Assembly (NCBI GenBank): GCA_963837265.1
Contig: CAWIMQ010000006.1
Span: forward strand, 186,001 to 250,000
DNA from: DATBLE01 sp963837265
GTDB taxonomy: Bacteria > Actinomycetota > Thermoleophilia > Gaiellales > Gaiellaceae
Length of the DNA stretch: 64,000 bases
Direction of reading: 5' to 3'
Part shown: in pieces, positions 25,636-34,028 of the stretch
Numbering within the stretch: position 1 is the first letter of the stretch
Layout of the letters: each line of letters starts with the position of its first letter
Notes under the pieces: model-generated
What the model saw: the letters and a program-made list of their open reading frames with translations, nothing else
Told to the model about the DNA's origin: nothing
Database searches by the model: none
Translations under genes and position numbers: made by a program

Positions 25636-26579
25636 AGGACGTCCTCGAGGATCCGCACCGCCCGCTCGCATTCCGCCAGCGTGGGCACGAGAGCGATCCG
25701 GACGTAGCCCTCGCCCGCCTCTTCGAGGTACGAGCCCGGGGCGACGACGATGCCGTGGTGGAGCAGCCGCTCGGCGCAGCCTTCGGAGGTCTCCTCGCCC
25801 GGCACCTCGACCCACAGGAACATCGTCGCCTCGCTCCCCGCCACCCGCCGGCCCTTCCGCTCCAGCAGCGGCAGGATGAGATCGCGCTTGCGCCGGTACG
25901 CCTCACGGGTGCGCTCGACGTGTGCCTCGTCGTCCCAGGCAGCCACCGATGCGCGCTGCACGAACTCCTGCGGCGCTGCTCCGGCCGAGGGCCGGTACGC
26001 GCGAAGCGCCGCGATCACGCCGGCCGGCCCGGCGACGAAGCCGGAGCGGTAACCCGTCATCGAGGAGCGCTTGGAAAGCGTCTGGAAGACGACCATGTTC
26101 GAGCGGTCCGCGACCTCGAGCGCCGAGCGAGGCGGCTCCGTGAACCACAGCTCCGTGTACGCCTCGTCCGAGCAGACCAGGAAGTCGTGCTCGCGGGCGA
26201 GCTTCGCCAACCGCTCGAAGAACGCGAGCGGGGCGGTCGCGCCGGTGGGGTTGTTCGGGTAGTTCACCCAGAGGAGGGCGACCCGGTCGAGATCCTCGAC
26301 GGCGTCGAGATCCGGCAGGAAGCCGTTCGCCTCCAGGAGCGGCAGGGCCTCGACCCGGGCGCCGGCGAAGGCGGCGCCCCGGGCGGGGACGGGATAGGCC
26401 ATGCGCTCCTCGAGTGCGGCGACCAACGCGCGGCGGATCAGCGGGTCGGTCGGCTCCCGCGGGTCGCCCTGGCCGAGGTCGACGATCTCGATCCCCGCGG
26501 CAGCCGCCTCACGCTTGGCGCGCTCGATCCGCACGAACGGGTACGTGCCCTGCGCGGCGAGGACGGGGGAGACGTTCAC
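25632..26579 (-). CDS. dapC: N-succinyl-diaminopimelate aminotransferase with apparent internal deletion
   Basis: This is a fold-type I PLP aminotransferase of 315 aa. The PLP Lys is K170 in QTLSKRSSMTGYRSGF, and NYPNNPTG (residues 106-113) carries the conserved Asn. Relatives are about 360-390 aa. Here the block between the Y-P of EERMAYP (near residue 62) and the region GAAFAGARVEALPL is missing. In family members that stretch (about 55-65 residues) includes the G-S/A-x-E-A-I-F segment that holds the PLP phosphate and the aromatic residue stacking on PLP. The frame stays open, so this looks like an in-frame deletion at short similar sequences, real or from assembly. It is flanked by dapE and dapD. 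Confidence 0.75.
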   Translation of the reverse strand: MNVSPVLAAQGTYPFVRIERAKREAAAAGIEIVDLGQGDPREPTDPLIRRALVAALEERMAYPVPARGAAFAGARVEALPLLEANGFLPDLDAVEDLDRVALLWVNYPNNPTGATAPLAFFERLAKLAREHDFLVCSDEAYTELWFTEPPRSALEVADRSNMVVFQTLSKRSSMTGYRSGFVAGPAGVIAALRAYRPSAGAAPQEFVQRASVAAWDDEAHVERTREAYRRKRDLILPLLERKGRRVAGSEATMFLWVEVPGEETSEGCAERLLHHGIVVAPGSYLEEAGEGYVRIALVPTLAECERAVRILEDVL

Positions 26580-26591
26580 CGGCCGGACAGG

Positions 26592-27635
26592 CTACCCGGC
26601 GAACCGGCGCAGCGTCTCGAACGTGCGCTCCAGCTCGGCGATCTCGACGCGTTCGTCACGCCGGTGGGCATATCGGGTCGCACCCGGGCCGTAGTTGACC
26701 GCGTCGAGCCCCTGGGCGGCGAACTCAGCCACCGGCGTCCAGGCCTGTTTCGGCTTCACCGCCAGCCCGCCGGCGTCGCGCAGTTGCCGGACGAGCGCCG
26801 AATCGGTCGCGACGCGGGCGGGCGGCGAGCTCGAGGTGACCTCGAGGTCGGCGCCGACCAGCTCGCGAAGGCGCGCCTCCGCCTCCTCCGGCGTGCGGCC
26901 CGGAGCGTACCGGTAGTTGAGCACGACCTCGACCCGGTCCGGGATCACGTTGTCGGCCACGCCGCCCGCGATGCGGGTCGCGCTGAGAACCTCGACGAAC
27001 GTGAGGCCGCCGGCCTCGACCTCGAGCGGCGGGCAGGAGACCACGGGCGCGAGGGCCTCGACCGCCACCGCGATCGCGTTCACCCCCTGCCACGGCCGGG
27101 CCGAGTGCGCGCTCTCGCCGCGAAAGACGACCGTCGCGTTCAGGTTGCCCAGGCACCCGGCGTGGATTGCGTTGTCGGTCGGCTCCAGCATGACGACGAG
27201 GTCGGACTCGAGGACGAGCGGCGACTCGGCGAAGACCCGGGGGAGAGCGCTCTCCTTCCCCGGCAGCTCCTCGCGGACGAAGAAGAGGAACGCCAGGTCG
27301 CACGCCCGGCCCGCGGGGCTCTCTGCAGCCCAGCGGGCGAGCTCGATCATCACGGCGAGCCCGCCCTTCATGTCGCTGGCCCCGAGGCCGACGACCCAGC
27401 CGTCCTCGATCCGGCCGGGAAGGTTGCCCTGCTCGGGAACCGTGTCGAGGTGCCCGGCGAGGAGGACGAGGGGGCGCCCGCTGCGGCCCGTCGAGAAGAG
27501 GAGCGCCTCCTCCGTCCCGTAGGTGAGCGGAAGCGTCACCTCGTGGCGGACGTGCTCGAGCAGCCTCCCCTCGTTCCGGCTCGGAGAGGGAATGTCCACC
27601 AGTTCCAGCGTGCGCAGGCCCAGATCGGTCGCCAC
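26592..27635 (-). CDS. dapE: Succinyl-diaminopimelate desuccinylase
   Basis: This 347-aa M20-family zinc hydrolase removes succinate from N-succinyl-LL-DAP. The metal ligands are visible in LLAGHLDTVPEQG (His, then Asp in the D-T-V catalytic triplet), GLGASDMKGGLAV (bridging Asp), FVREELPGKES (catalytic E-E) and, near the C-terminus, ATRYAHRRDERVEI (His). GTG 27635 is chosen: a TACCCT box on the minus strand lies six bases upstream (27642-27647), and further upstream codons would read into the divergent secreted-protein promoter. First gene of dapE-dapC-dapD, 12 bases from dapC. Confidence 0.9.
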   Translation of the reverse strand: MATDLGLRTLELVDIPSPSRNEGRLLEHVRHEVTLPLTYGTEEALLFSTGRSGRPLVLLAGHLDTVPEQGNLPGRIEDGWVVGLGASDMKGGLAVMIELARWAAESPAGRACDLAFLFFVREELPGKESALPRVFAESPLVLESDLVVMLEPTDNAIHAGCLGNLNATVVFRGESAHSARPWQGVNAIAVAVEALAPVVSCPPLEVEAGGLTFVEVLSATRIAGGVADNVIPDRVEVVLNYRYAPGRTPEEAEARLRELVGADLEVTSSSPPARVATDSALVRQLRDAGGLAVKPKQAWTPVAEFAAQGLDAVNYGPGATRYAHRRDERVEIAELERTFETLRRFAG

Positions 27636-27641
27636 GGCGTG

Positions 27642-27647
27642 AGGGTA
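27642..27647 (-). promoter_or_regulatory. -10 box of the dap operon
   Basis: On the minus strand TACCCT is followed by six bases and the dapE GTG (27635), again predicting a leaderless transcript. Confidence 0.4.
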
Positions 27648-27746
27648 TCGGCGGGGACCGAGTTGTAAGCGTTTTCGGACAGGCGGCTTCACGGCCGTCA
27701 GGCCGGGAATCAGGACGGAAACGAGGCAAAAGGGGGTACAGACGAC

Positions 27747-28574
27747 ATGCGCACGACACGTAGACGCTGGATCGCGCTCGGAGCGGCATTCGGCGCGGGC
27801 GTGGCCGCAGTGGTGGTCTCCGCGCTGGGGGCGTTCGCGGGCGCGGGTGCCGCCGCGCCACAGGCGGCGCCCGTGAACACGTCGCCGCCCACGATCAGCG
27901 GCACGCCGCAGGAGGGAAGCACGCTCACGGGTAACAGGGGATCCTGGAGCAACAACCCGAGCGACTACAACTTCTACTGGCTCCGCTGCGACAAGGACGG
28001 CGGCAGCTGCTCGATGATCACCGGTGCGACGGCCAAGACCTACAAGCTCAAGTCCGTCGACACCGGCAACACGTTGAGGCTGCGGATCCGGGCCAAGAAC
28101 GCCGACGGTACGACCAATGCGACCTCGGTCCCGACTGCGGTCGTGACCAAGTCGGCCCCGCCGCCGCCGAACAAGGGCGCCTGTACGGGGACCAGGGGCG
28201 GGACCGTCAGCGTGAACGACATCGCGCCGCCGATCCGGCTGCTCGTGGACCGGTGGGACTTCAACCCGGGCGTGGTGAGGGCGGACACCCAGACGATCGT
28301 GGCGCGGATCCACATCTCGGACACGTGTGGCGATTCCGTCTCCGGTGCACAGGTCTGGGCGACTGCGATCCCCTACAACCAGGTCTCGGTGGAGCAGCAG
28401 GCCAGCGGGAGCGACGGCTACGCGACGCTCACCTTCCGCGTCCAGGGCGGCTTCCCCGCGAACCCGGGGCGCCAGGAGATCATGGCGATTCTCGTACGCG
28501 CCAGCGATCCGTCGGAGAACCCGCTGGCGGGCAAGTCGACGCGCCGCGCGCTCCGGCTGCCGGTGAGCGTGTAG
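27747..28574 (+). CDS. Secreted Ig-like-domain protein
   Basis: This 275-aa protein has a signal peptide (basic RRRWIALGAA, hydrophobic core up to about residue 33, then AGAAAPQAAP). A first immunoglobulin-like domain follows at about 42-133, with PPTISGTPQEGSTLTG, FYWLRCDKDGGSC, GATAKTYKLKSVDTG and LRIRAKNADGT. This pattern (P-x-I-S-G, W-x-R-C, T-Y-x-x-x-x-x-D-x-G) is common in exported repeats of Thermoleophilia. A second beta-rich half (143-275) reads like a bacterial Ig-like/SdrD fold with YATLTFRVQGGFP. GGGGG at 27732-27736 serves as ribosome site. Divergent from dapE; function unknown, likely extracellular. Confidence 0.75.
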   Translation: MRTTRRRWIALGAAFGAGVAAVVVSALGAFAGAGAAAPQAAPVNTSPPTISGTPQEGSTLTGNRGSWSNNPSDYNFYWLRCDKDGGSCSMITGATAKTYKLKSVDTGNTLRLRIRAKNADGTTNATSVPTAVVTKSAPPPPNKGACTGTRGGTVSVNDIAPPIRLLVDRWDFNPGVVRADTQTIVARIHISDTCGDSVSGAQVWATAIPYNQVSVEQQASGSDGYATLTFRVQGGFPANPGRQEIMAILVRASDPSENPLAGKSTRRALRLPVSV

Positions 28575-28603
28575 AGAAGGCCGCGCACGCGGCGGAAAGG
28601 CGC

Positions 28604-28633
28604 GCTGAGGCCGGGCTTCGACCCGGCCTCAGC
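28604..28633 (+). terminator. 12-bp hairpin terminator after the Ig-like gene
   Basis: GCTGAGGCCGGG (28604-28615) pairs perfectly with CCCGGCCTCAGC (28622-28633) around CTTCGA. It lies 29 bases after the stop and just before the hflX -10 box. Confidence 0.7.
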
Positions 28634-28654
28634 CGTGTCCGGCCCCGGGAAGGT

Positions 28655-28660
28655 CATAAT
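28655..28660 (+). promoter_or_regulatory. -10 box for leaderless hflX
   Basis: CATAAT at 28655-28660, six bases (CACGTT), then GTG 28667; no Shine-Dalgarno sequence. One of the clearest cases in the window. Confidence 0.6.
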
Positions 28661-28666
28661 CACGTT

Positions 28667-29977
28667 GTGACCCATCGCCAGCCCGACCCCGCCCCAGGGG
28701 CGGATCCGGAGCGTGGGTTCCTCGTCGCCGTCCTGCCGAAGGGAGCCGATCCCGCCGAGGAGCTGGCCGAGATCGGGGAGCTCGCGCGGACGGCCGGCGT
28801 CGAGCCCATCGGAACGCTCGTCCAGCCGCGCCTGCGCCCGGATCCGGGCACGTACGTCGGCAAGGGGAAGCTCGAGGAGCTCAAGCGCGCCTTCGGCGCC
28901 TCGGGCGCGGAGTCGCTGCTCGTCGACGACGAGCTCGCGCCGAGCCAGCAGCGCCGGCTCGAAAATCTCCTCCAGGCACGGGTCGTCGACCGGACCCAGC
29001 TGATCCTGGACATCTTCGCCCAGCACGCCCGCAGCGCGGAGGGCAAGCTCCAGGTCGAGCTCGCCCAGCTCGAGTACAACCTGCCGCGCATGCGGGGCAT
29101 GTGGCAGCATCTCGAGCGCCTCGGCGGGGGCGTCGGCACCCGAGGCCCGGGCGAGTCCCAGCTCGAGACCGACCGCCGGCTCGCCCGGCGCCGGATCTCG
29201 CTGCTCAAGGACCGGCTGGAGACCCTCGCCGGGCAGCGCGCGACCCGCCGGAAGGGGCGGCGGCGCGCGGAGGCGCCGACGATCGCGCTCGCGGGCTACA
29301 CGAACGTCGGCAAGTCCACGCTTCTGAACGCTCTCACCGGGGCCGGCGTCTCGGTGCACGACCGGCTGTTCGAGACCCTCGACCCGACGACACGCAGCTT
29401 CGAGCACGATGGGCGGCGGTACCTCGTCACCGACACCGTCGGCTTCATTCGCCGCCTTCCGCACCAGCTCGTCGAAGGCTTCGCGGCGACGCTGGAGGAG
29501 ACACTGGTCGCCGACCTCGTGGTGCACGTCGCCGACGCGTCGGCGCCGGAGGAACGGCTCGAGGAGCAGGTCCGGGCGGTGAACGGGGTGCTGGAGGAGA
29601 TCGGCGCGTCCGAGCTGCCGGTCGAGCTCGTCCTGAACAAGATCGACGCGGTCCGGGCGCTCGCTCGGCGGCGGCTCTCCAACCGGTATCCGCACGCGCT
29701 CCAGGTCTCCGCGAGGACGGGCGACGGCCTGGAGGAGTTGCGGGCGACGATCGCGAAGCGCTTCGCCCACCGGTTCGAGCCGGTGGAGCTGCTCGTCCCG
29801 TACGCTGAGGGAGGCAAGCTCGCGGAGCTGTACGCGCTCGGACCGCCGGTCGAGTCCCGCGTCGACCGGGAGGACGGCGTCCTGATCCGGGCCAGGCTCC
29901 CCGAGCGCGAGATCCGCCGCTTTGCCCGGTTTCTGGTCGGGGACGCGCCGAGCTCACGGGCCAGCCCTGCCGCGTGA
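28667..29977 (+). CDS. hflX: GTPase HflX
   Basis: This 436-aa ribosome-associated GTPase starts at GTG 28667. The N-terminal HflX domain includes TYVGKGKLEELKRAFGASG and the nucleotide-binding-like block VDRTQLILDIFAQHARSAEG. The glycine-rich GGVGTRGPGESQLETDRR and a helical arm follow. G1 is GYTNVGKST at residues 210-218, G3 DTVGFIRRLP, G4 NKID and G5 VSARTGDG. HflX splits stalled 70S ribosomes after stress. The stop overlaps the dut GTG, making a small operon hflX-dut-NUDIX. Confidence 0.95.
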   Translation: MTHRQPDPAPGADPERGFLVAVLPKGADPAEELAEIGELARTAGVEPIGTLVQPRLRPDPGTYVGKGKLEELKRAFGASGAESLLVDDELAPSQQRRLENLLQARVVDRTQLILDIFAQHARSAEGKLQVELAQLEYNLPRMRGMWQHLERLGGGVGTRGPGESQLETDRRLARRRISLLKDRLETLAGQRATRRKGRRRAEAPTIALAGYTNVGKSTLLNALTGAGVSVHDRLFETLDPTTRSFEHDGRRYLVTDTVGFIRRLPHQLVEGFAATLEETLVADLVVHVADASAPEERLEEQVRAVNGVLEEIGASELPVELVLNKIDAVRALARRRLSNRYPHALQVSARTGDGLEELRATIAKRFAHRFEPVELLVPYAEGGKLAELYALGPPVESRVDREDGVLIRARLPEREIRRFARFLVGDAPSSRASPAA

Positions 29978-30435
29978 TCGAGATTCCCGTGACGAGACTG
30001 CGCGCCGACGCCGTCCTGCCGGAGCGCGCATACTCCGGCGACGCCGGCCTCGACCTCGTCGCCTGCGAGCGTCACGAGCTCGCGCCGGGCGGCCGGGCGC
30101 TCGTCGGGACCGGGATCGCAGTCGCGATCCCCGACGGGCATGCCGGCCTCGTCACTCCGCGCTCCGGCCTGGCCGCGGAGCACGGGATCACGATCGTCAA
30201 CGCACCGGGCATCGTCGACGCCGGCTACCGGGGCGAGCTCCGGGTGGTTCTCCACAACACGGACGCGGCCGCTGCGTTCGTGGTCGAGCCGGGAATGAGG
30301 ATCGCGCAGCTCGTCGTCGTGGCCGTGCAGGAGGCCGAGCTCGACGAGGTCGCAGAGCTTCCCCGGAGCGAGAGAGGCACGAGCGGCTTCGGCTCGTCGG
30401 GCCACGCCGCTCCCGGCTGCGCAGGGCCTGCCTAG
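29974..30435 (+). CDS. dut: dUTP diphosphatase
   Basis: This 153-aa protein has all five trimeric dUTPase motifs: I AGLDLVA, II TPRSGLAAEHG, III GIVDAGYRGELRVVLHN with the catalytic Asp and uracil-binding Tyr, IV MRIAQLVV, and V ERGTSGFGSSG, the flexible P-loop-like tail. It hydrolyses dUTP to dUMP, keeping uracil out of DNA. GTG start overlaps the hflX stop. Two bases separate it from the next gene. Confidence 0.95.
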   Translation: MIEIPVTRLRADAVLPERAYSGDAGLDLVACERHELAPGGRALVGTGIAVAIPDGHAGLVTPRSGLAAEHGITIVNAPGIVDAGYRGELRVVLHNTDAAAAFVVEPGMRIAQLVVVAVQEAELDEVAELPRSERGTSGFGSSGHAAPGCAGPA

Positions 30436-30436
30436 C

Positions 30437-30895
30437 ATGGCGGTGGAGCCCCGGATCCGTGTCTCCGCGCTCCTGCGCTGGCGCGACCGCATCCTGCTCT
30501 GCCGGCACGAGAAGCCGGGGAAGGAGTACTGGCTGCTGCCGGGCGGCGGGGTGAACTCGGGCGAGTCGCTGGTCGACGCGCTGCGCCGCGAGCTCTTCGA
30601 GGAGGTCGGGATCGACGACTCGGTTCCCTTCGAGGGCCCGATCGCGATCGTCGACTCGATCGCCCCGGTGCGCAGCTTCGCCGCCAAGCACGTCGTGCAC
30701 ATCATCTTCTCGAGCGATCTCGGCGGGCGCTCGCTCGAGACGGTCACCTCGGCGGACGCGGCGGTGCGCGGCCACCGGCTCTTCGGGCTCGGCGAGCTCG
30801 ACGAGATCGTCCTCCACCCACCGATCCAGCGTTTCCTCGCGCGCTGGCAGCCCGGCGACCCGACCGTGTACATGGGCCCGCTCTGGGCACCGTGA
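30437..30895 (+). CDS. NUDIX hydrolase
   Basis: This 152-aa protein has a complete Nudix box, GGGVNSGESLVDALRREL followed by FEEVG (G-x5-E-x7-R-E-x-x-E-E-x-G), which binds the divalent metals for diphosphate hydrolysis. The N-terminus RIRVSALLRWRDRILLCRH is the usual first strands. Substrate is unknown; position directly after dut suggests nucleotide pool cleaning. Ends in a short W-containing tail (PTVYMGPLWAP). Confidence 0.88.
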   Translation: MAVEPRIRVSALLRWRDRILLCRHEKPGKEYWLLPGGGVNSGESLVDALRRELFEEVGIDDSVPFEGPIAIVDSIAPVRSFAAKHVVHIIFSSDLGGRSLETVTSADAAVRGHRLFGLGELDEIVLHPPIQRFLARWQPGDPTVYMGPLWAP

Positions 30896-31057
30896 GCGGC
30901 TGCGGGCGGCCTCCGGGGCGCCCCCGTCCGGACTCACGGCACGCTCCCGGCGCAGACGTGCGCGCGTCTGGGCGATACGATCGCGGTGGGGAGGAGGCCG
31001 GGAGCACCGGGCGGGCGAAACCGGACACGGCGCAGAGAGACGCGGCCGGCCCGCGGC

Positions 31058-31810
31058 TCAGCGCCTCCCGCCGCGCGCCCGCGCCCGCGCGGCCGACACG
31101 GCGTGCGCCTCCGCTTCGAGCCTGTCGGGGAGCGGCTCGAAGACCGGCGGCTCTCCTCGGGCCCGGTGGGCGACGGCCTGGGCGAGCAGCCAGTCGGCGA
31201 GCCAGGGGTTCCGGGGCAGGAGCGGCCCGTGGAGGTACGTTCCGATCGCGCGATCCAGCCTGCAGCCCTCGTAGCCGCTTGCGCCGTCGTTTCCGAACCC
31301 TGCGACCACCCGCCCGAGCGGCCGCGCGCCCTCGTCGAGATACGTCCTGCCCGCATGGTTCTCGAAGCCGGCGAGCGTCCGCCGCGCGCCGTCGTCGAGT
31401 TCGCACTCGAGCAGGACGTCTCCGATCATGCGCCGGTCGCCCGCAATCGTGTGGAGCGGGAGCACGCCCGCGCCGGGCTGGTCGGACCCGTACCGGTCCC
31501 GGTAGAAGCGGCCGAGAAGCTGGTAGCCGCCGCAGACGGCGAGGAGGGCGGCTCCTCCCGCGACCGCCTCGGCGAGAGCGCGGCCCTTCGCGGCGAGGTC
31601 GGGCGCGATCAGCGCCTGCTCGCGGTCCTGGCCGCCACCGACGTAGAGGAGGTCGTGTTCGCCGGCCTGCGGGAGGGGGCCGAGGCCGATCCGCACGACG
31701 TCGATGTCGAGCCCGCGGAGAGCCGCGCGCCTGGCCAGCACCGCGATGTTGCCCCGGTCGGCGTAGATGTTCAGATAGTCGGGGTAGAGGTGGCCGACCC
31801 GGATCTTCAC
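31058..31810 (-). CDS. gatD: Lipid II isoglutaminyl synthase, glutamine amidotransferase subunit GatD
   Basis: This 250-aa CobB/CobQ-like class I glutamine amidotransferase starts MKIRVGHLYPDYLNIYADRG, the GatD N-terminus. The catalytic Cys lies in LLAVCGGYQLLG and the His in AIGTYLHGPLLPRNP. YVGGGQDREQ is the typical oxyanion region. It supplies ammonia to MurT for amidation of D-Glu to D-isoGln in lipid II, at the inner membrane face. GTG 31810 overlaps the murT stop (GTGA). The gene pair is typical of Gram-positives with amidated peptidoglycan. Confidence 0.92.
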   Translation of the reverse strand: MKIRVGHLYPDYLNIYADRGNIAVLARRAALRGLDIDVVRIGLGPLPQAGEHDLLYVGGGQDREQALIAPDLAAKGRALAEAVAGGAALLAVCGGYQLLGRFYRDRYGSDQPGAGVLPLHTIAGDRRMIGDVLLECELDDGARRTLAGFENHAGRTYLDEGARPLGRVVAGFGNDGASGYEGCRLDRAIGTYLHGPLLPRNPWLADWLLAQAVAHRARGEPPVFEPLPDRLEAEAHAVSAARARARGGRR

Positions 31811-33171
31811 GCGGCCCGCTCCCAGTACTGCGGCACACGCGCACGGGCGGCGACGAGCTTGCGCAGGGCGAGCATCGCGGTGTAGGTCGCGAGCACGGTC
31901 AGCTCCCCGCCGGGAGGGACGAGCTCCAGGCCACGGTCGAGCGCGCGCTCCAGCCGCGGCAGGACCTCGACTCGCTCCTCGGGCAGGCCGGCGTACGTAA
32001 ACCTGAGAGCAAGCTCGGCCGCACGGTCGCCCGTGGCCACGAGCCGGTCGAGCCCCCCGCCGAGCGGCTCGAAGTCGACGTCCCAGATCCAGGACACGTC
32101 TCGTCCGTCGGCGATCGCGTCGTTGAGGGCGACGACCGCGATGCTCGGCGCACCGCCGGACACGAGCGTGCGCACGACCTCGTTCGCGCCGGCGGGATTC
32201 TTCACGAGCAGCAGCAGGATGCTCCGGTCGCCCAGCTCGATTCGCTCGAACCGCCCGAAAGCCGGTCGTGCGCGCCGGAGGCCTTCCGCGATCTCGTCGA
32301 GGCTCGCCCCGAGCGCGCGGGTCAGCACGGCGGCGGCGAGAGCGTTGTAGACGTTGTAAAGGCCGGGAAGCCCGAGCCGGACCCGGCGGGCTCCCTCCGG
32401 CGAGACCAGGTCGAACGACACCGCGTCGAGGCCGTGGAGCTCGATCGCCCTCGCCGAGACGACGAGCGCCGGACGGCCGTGTCCGCATGCCGGGCACCGG
32501 TAGTCGCCGAGGTGTCCCACGTATGCGGCCGCGTACGCGTACGGAGCGCCGCAGCGCAGGCAGTATTTCGAGTCGGCCGCGTGCTGGAGCGAGGCCCGCG
32601 CGTGCGACGGGTCGTCGAGCCCGAACGTGACGCTGCCCGGACGATCGCTTGCCAGGTCGCCGACCTGCGGGTCGTCGGCGTTCACCGCAAGCGTCGCTTC
32701 GGCAGGCAGGCAGTGCACCGCGTCGCGCCAGCGCTCGGCGACCCGCTCGAGCTCGCCGTACCGGTCGAGCTGGTCGCGAAACAGGTTCCCGAGGCAGACG
32801 ACACGCGGTCTCACGCGCCGGACGACGTCCGGGAAGGCTCCCTCGTCCACCTCGAACATCCCGAGCTCGGCTCCCCGCTGCTCGAGAAGCGCCGAGGCGA
32901 TCCCGGAGATGAGGTTGGCCCCGGAGCCGTTGTGGGCGAGACGGGCACGCGGACCGAGGATTTCGGCCGCGAACGACGCGGTCGTGGTCTTGCCGTTTGT
33001 GGCCGAGACGACCGCGGCTCCGAGCGGAAGCCGGGCGGCCAGCGCGGCGACGGCGCTCGGGTCGATCGTGACGAGGAGCTTTCCCGGGAGCGTCGTGCCG
33101 CCGCCGCGACCGGCCAGCCGTGACAACCGCCCGGCCGACCGGGCAAGCCCGAGCTCGAGGGCGAGGCGCAT
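31807..33171 (-). CDS. murT: Lipid II isoglutaminyl synthase, Mur ligase-like subunit MurT
   Basis: This 454-aa protein is a Mur-ligase homologue. The ATP P-loop is SATNGKTTTASFAAEIL (near residue 57), with VDEGAFPDVV and RDQLDRYGE further on. An inserted Cys4 zinc ribbon (YCLRCGAPY... YRCPACGHGRP) identifies it as MurT. GLYNVYNALAA is the central block, and the C-terminal DUF1727 region (RPAFGRFERIELGD, LVKNPAGANEV) is present. It activates the D-Glu carboxylate for amidation with ammonia from GatD. ATG 33171 has a TAGACT box nine bases upstream on the minus strand. Confidence 0.93.
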   Translation of the reverse strand: MRLALELGLARSAGRLSRLAGRGGGTTLPGKLLVTIDPSAVAALAARLPLGAAVVSATNGKTTTASFAAEILGPRARLAHNGSGANLISGIASALLEQRGAELGMFEVDEGAFPDVVRRVRPRVVCLGNLFRDQLDRYGELERVAERWRDAVHCLPAEATLAVNADDPQVGDLASDRPGSVTFGLDDPSHARASLQHAADSKYCLRCGAPYAYAAAYVGHLGDYRCPACGHGRPALVVSARAIELHGLDAVSFDLVSPEGARRVRLGLPGLYNVYNALAAAVLTRALGASLDEIAEGLRRARPAFGRFERIELGDRSILLLLVKNPAGANEVVRTLVSGGAPSIAVVALNDAIADGRDVSWIWDVDFEPLGGGLDRLVATGDRAAELALRFTYAGLPEERVEVLPRLERALDRGLELVPPGGELTVLATYTAMLALRKLVAARARVPQYWERAA

Positions 33172-33180
33172 CCCGTCGCC

Positions 33181-33186
33181 AGTCTA
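33181..33186 (-). promoter_or_regulatory. -10 box of murT-gatD
   Basis: Minus-strand TAGACT (complement of AGTCTA) lies nine bases before the murT ATG, giving a very short or absent leader. Confidence 0.4.
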
Positions 33187-33251
33187 GAGCCCCGCGTCGC
33201 GTCGGCCGGCCCCATCCGGCCCCCGGGGCCGGCCGCCGATCTCGAGGGCAT

Positions 33252-33309
33252 CGGTTTGCAGATCGTTCACCCTGCTATGAACACTCTGGCAGGCTCTCTT
33301 TGCAAACCG
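33252..33309. promoter_or_regulatory. Nested dyad symmetry upstream of the HNH-repeat gene
   Basis: CGGTTTGCA (33252-33260) and TGCAAACCG (33301-33309) are perfect 9-bp inverted repeats 40 bases apart. CCTGC (33271-33275) and GCAGG (33289-33293) form a second inverted pair inside them. The segment is less GC-rich than its surroundings and lies just upstream of TCTATT (33320-33325), the probable -10. It could be a two-half-site operator or a cruciform/hairpin. Confidence 0.45.
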
Positions 33310-33337
33310 GTCAGCACGCTCTATTGTGTTTGACATC

Positions 33338-34024
33338 GTGGCCAGGCGGCGCCCCTATCGCGCGATCACGAGCATCGACCCCGGTGCGCTCGCGGCGTTC
33401 CAGACCGAGATCAGGCGCCGCTACTCGGACGAGGAGATCCTCGACCAGCTGCGCACCTGCGCCGCCCGGCTCGGCCGCTCGCCGACGATGAAGGAGTTCG
33501 GCGACGACCAGGAGACGGCGGTGCATCCCCAGACGGTGATCGAGCGGTTCGGGAGCTGGAACAAGGCCAAGCGGCTCGCCGGGCTGGTCCCGCGACGGTT
33601 CGCGACGAGGGATGAGCTGCTCGGGCTCCTACGCGAGCTTGGCGAACGGCTCGGGCGCGTCCCGTCCGCCAAGGACGTCGACGCAAACCGTGGCTGGATG
33701 CCCTCGAAGTCGCTCTACTGGCATACGTTCGGTTCGCTGACGAGCGCCCTGAGAGAGGCAGGCTTCGACGTTCCCGTCGGCGAGGAGAGGCTCGAGCGGG
33801 CGATCGCCCAGGGCGCCGCCCTGGCGCGGCGCCTCCGCCGCCTTCCCAGGTTCACCGACTGGGCGGAGGCACGCCGCAGCGATCCGACGCTCCTGACGGA
33901 ATGGCAGGTGTACCGCATGTTCGACGCGCGCAAGGGCGCCTGGTCGACCTTCCAGTTCCTGATCCGCGAGCGGTTGCACGGAGAGGGGCTCGCCGTCGAG
34001 CGCGACGGCTCGGTGAGCGGTTGA
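33338..34024 (+). CDS. Homing-endonuclease-associated-repeat (HNH-repeat) DNA-binding-like protein
   Basis: This 228-aa protein is built from repeats of the type found beside HNH homing endonucleases. Each repeat is L-G-R-x-P-(S/T) followed after about 35 residues by F-G-S-(W/L)...A: ARLGRSPTMKEFGD... ERFGSWNKAKRLAGL, then ERLGRVPSAKDVDAN... TFGSLTSALREAGF. A third, weaker copy follows at RRLRRLPRFTDW. These are small helical DNA-binding modules. No H-N-H nuclease motif is present, so it is probably a DNA-binding regulator. GTG 33338 is preferred because TCTATT lies 12 bases upstream; GTG 33326 in frame is an alternative. Confidence 0.65.
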   Translation: MARRRPYRAITSIDPGALAAFQTEIRRRYSDEEILDQLRTCAARLGRSPTMKEFGDDQETAVHPQTVIERFGSWNKAKRLAGLVPRRFATRDELLGLLRELGERLGRVPSAKDVDANRGWMPSKSLYWHTFGSLTSALREAGFDVPVGEERLERAIAQGAALARRLRRLPRFTDWAEARRSDPTLLTEWQVYRMFDARKGAWSTFQFLIRERLHGEGLAVERDGSVSG

Positions 34025-34028
34025 GCGG

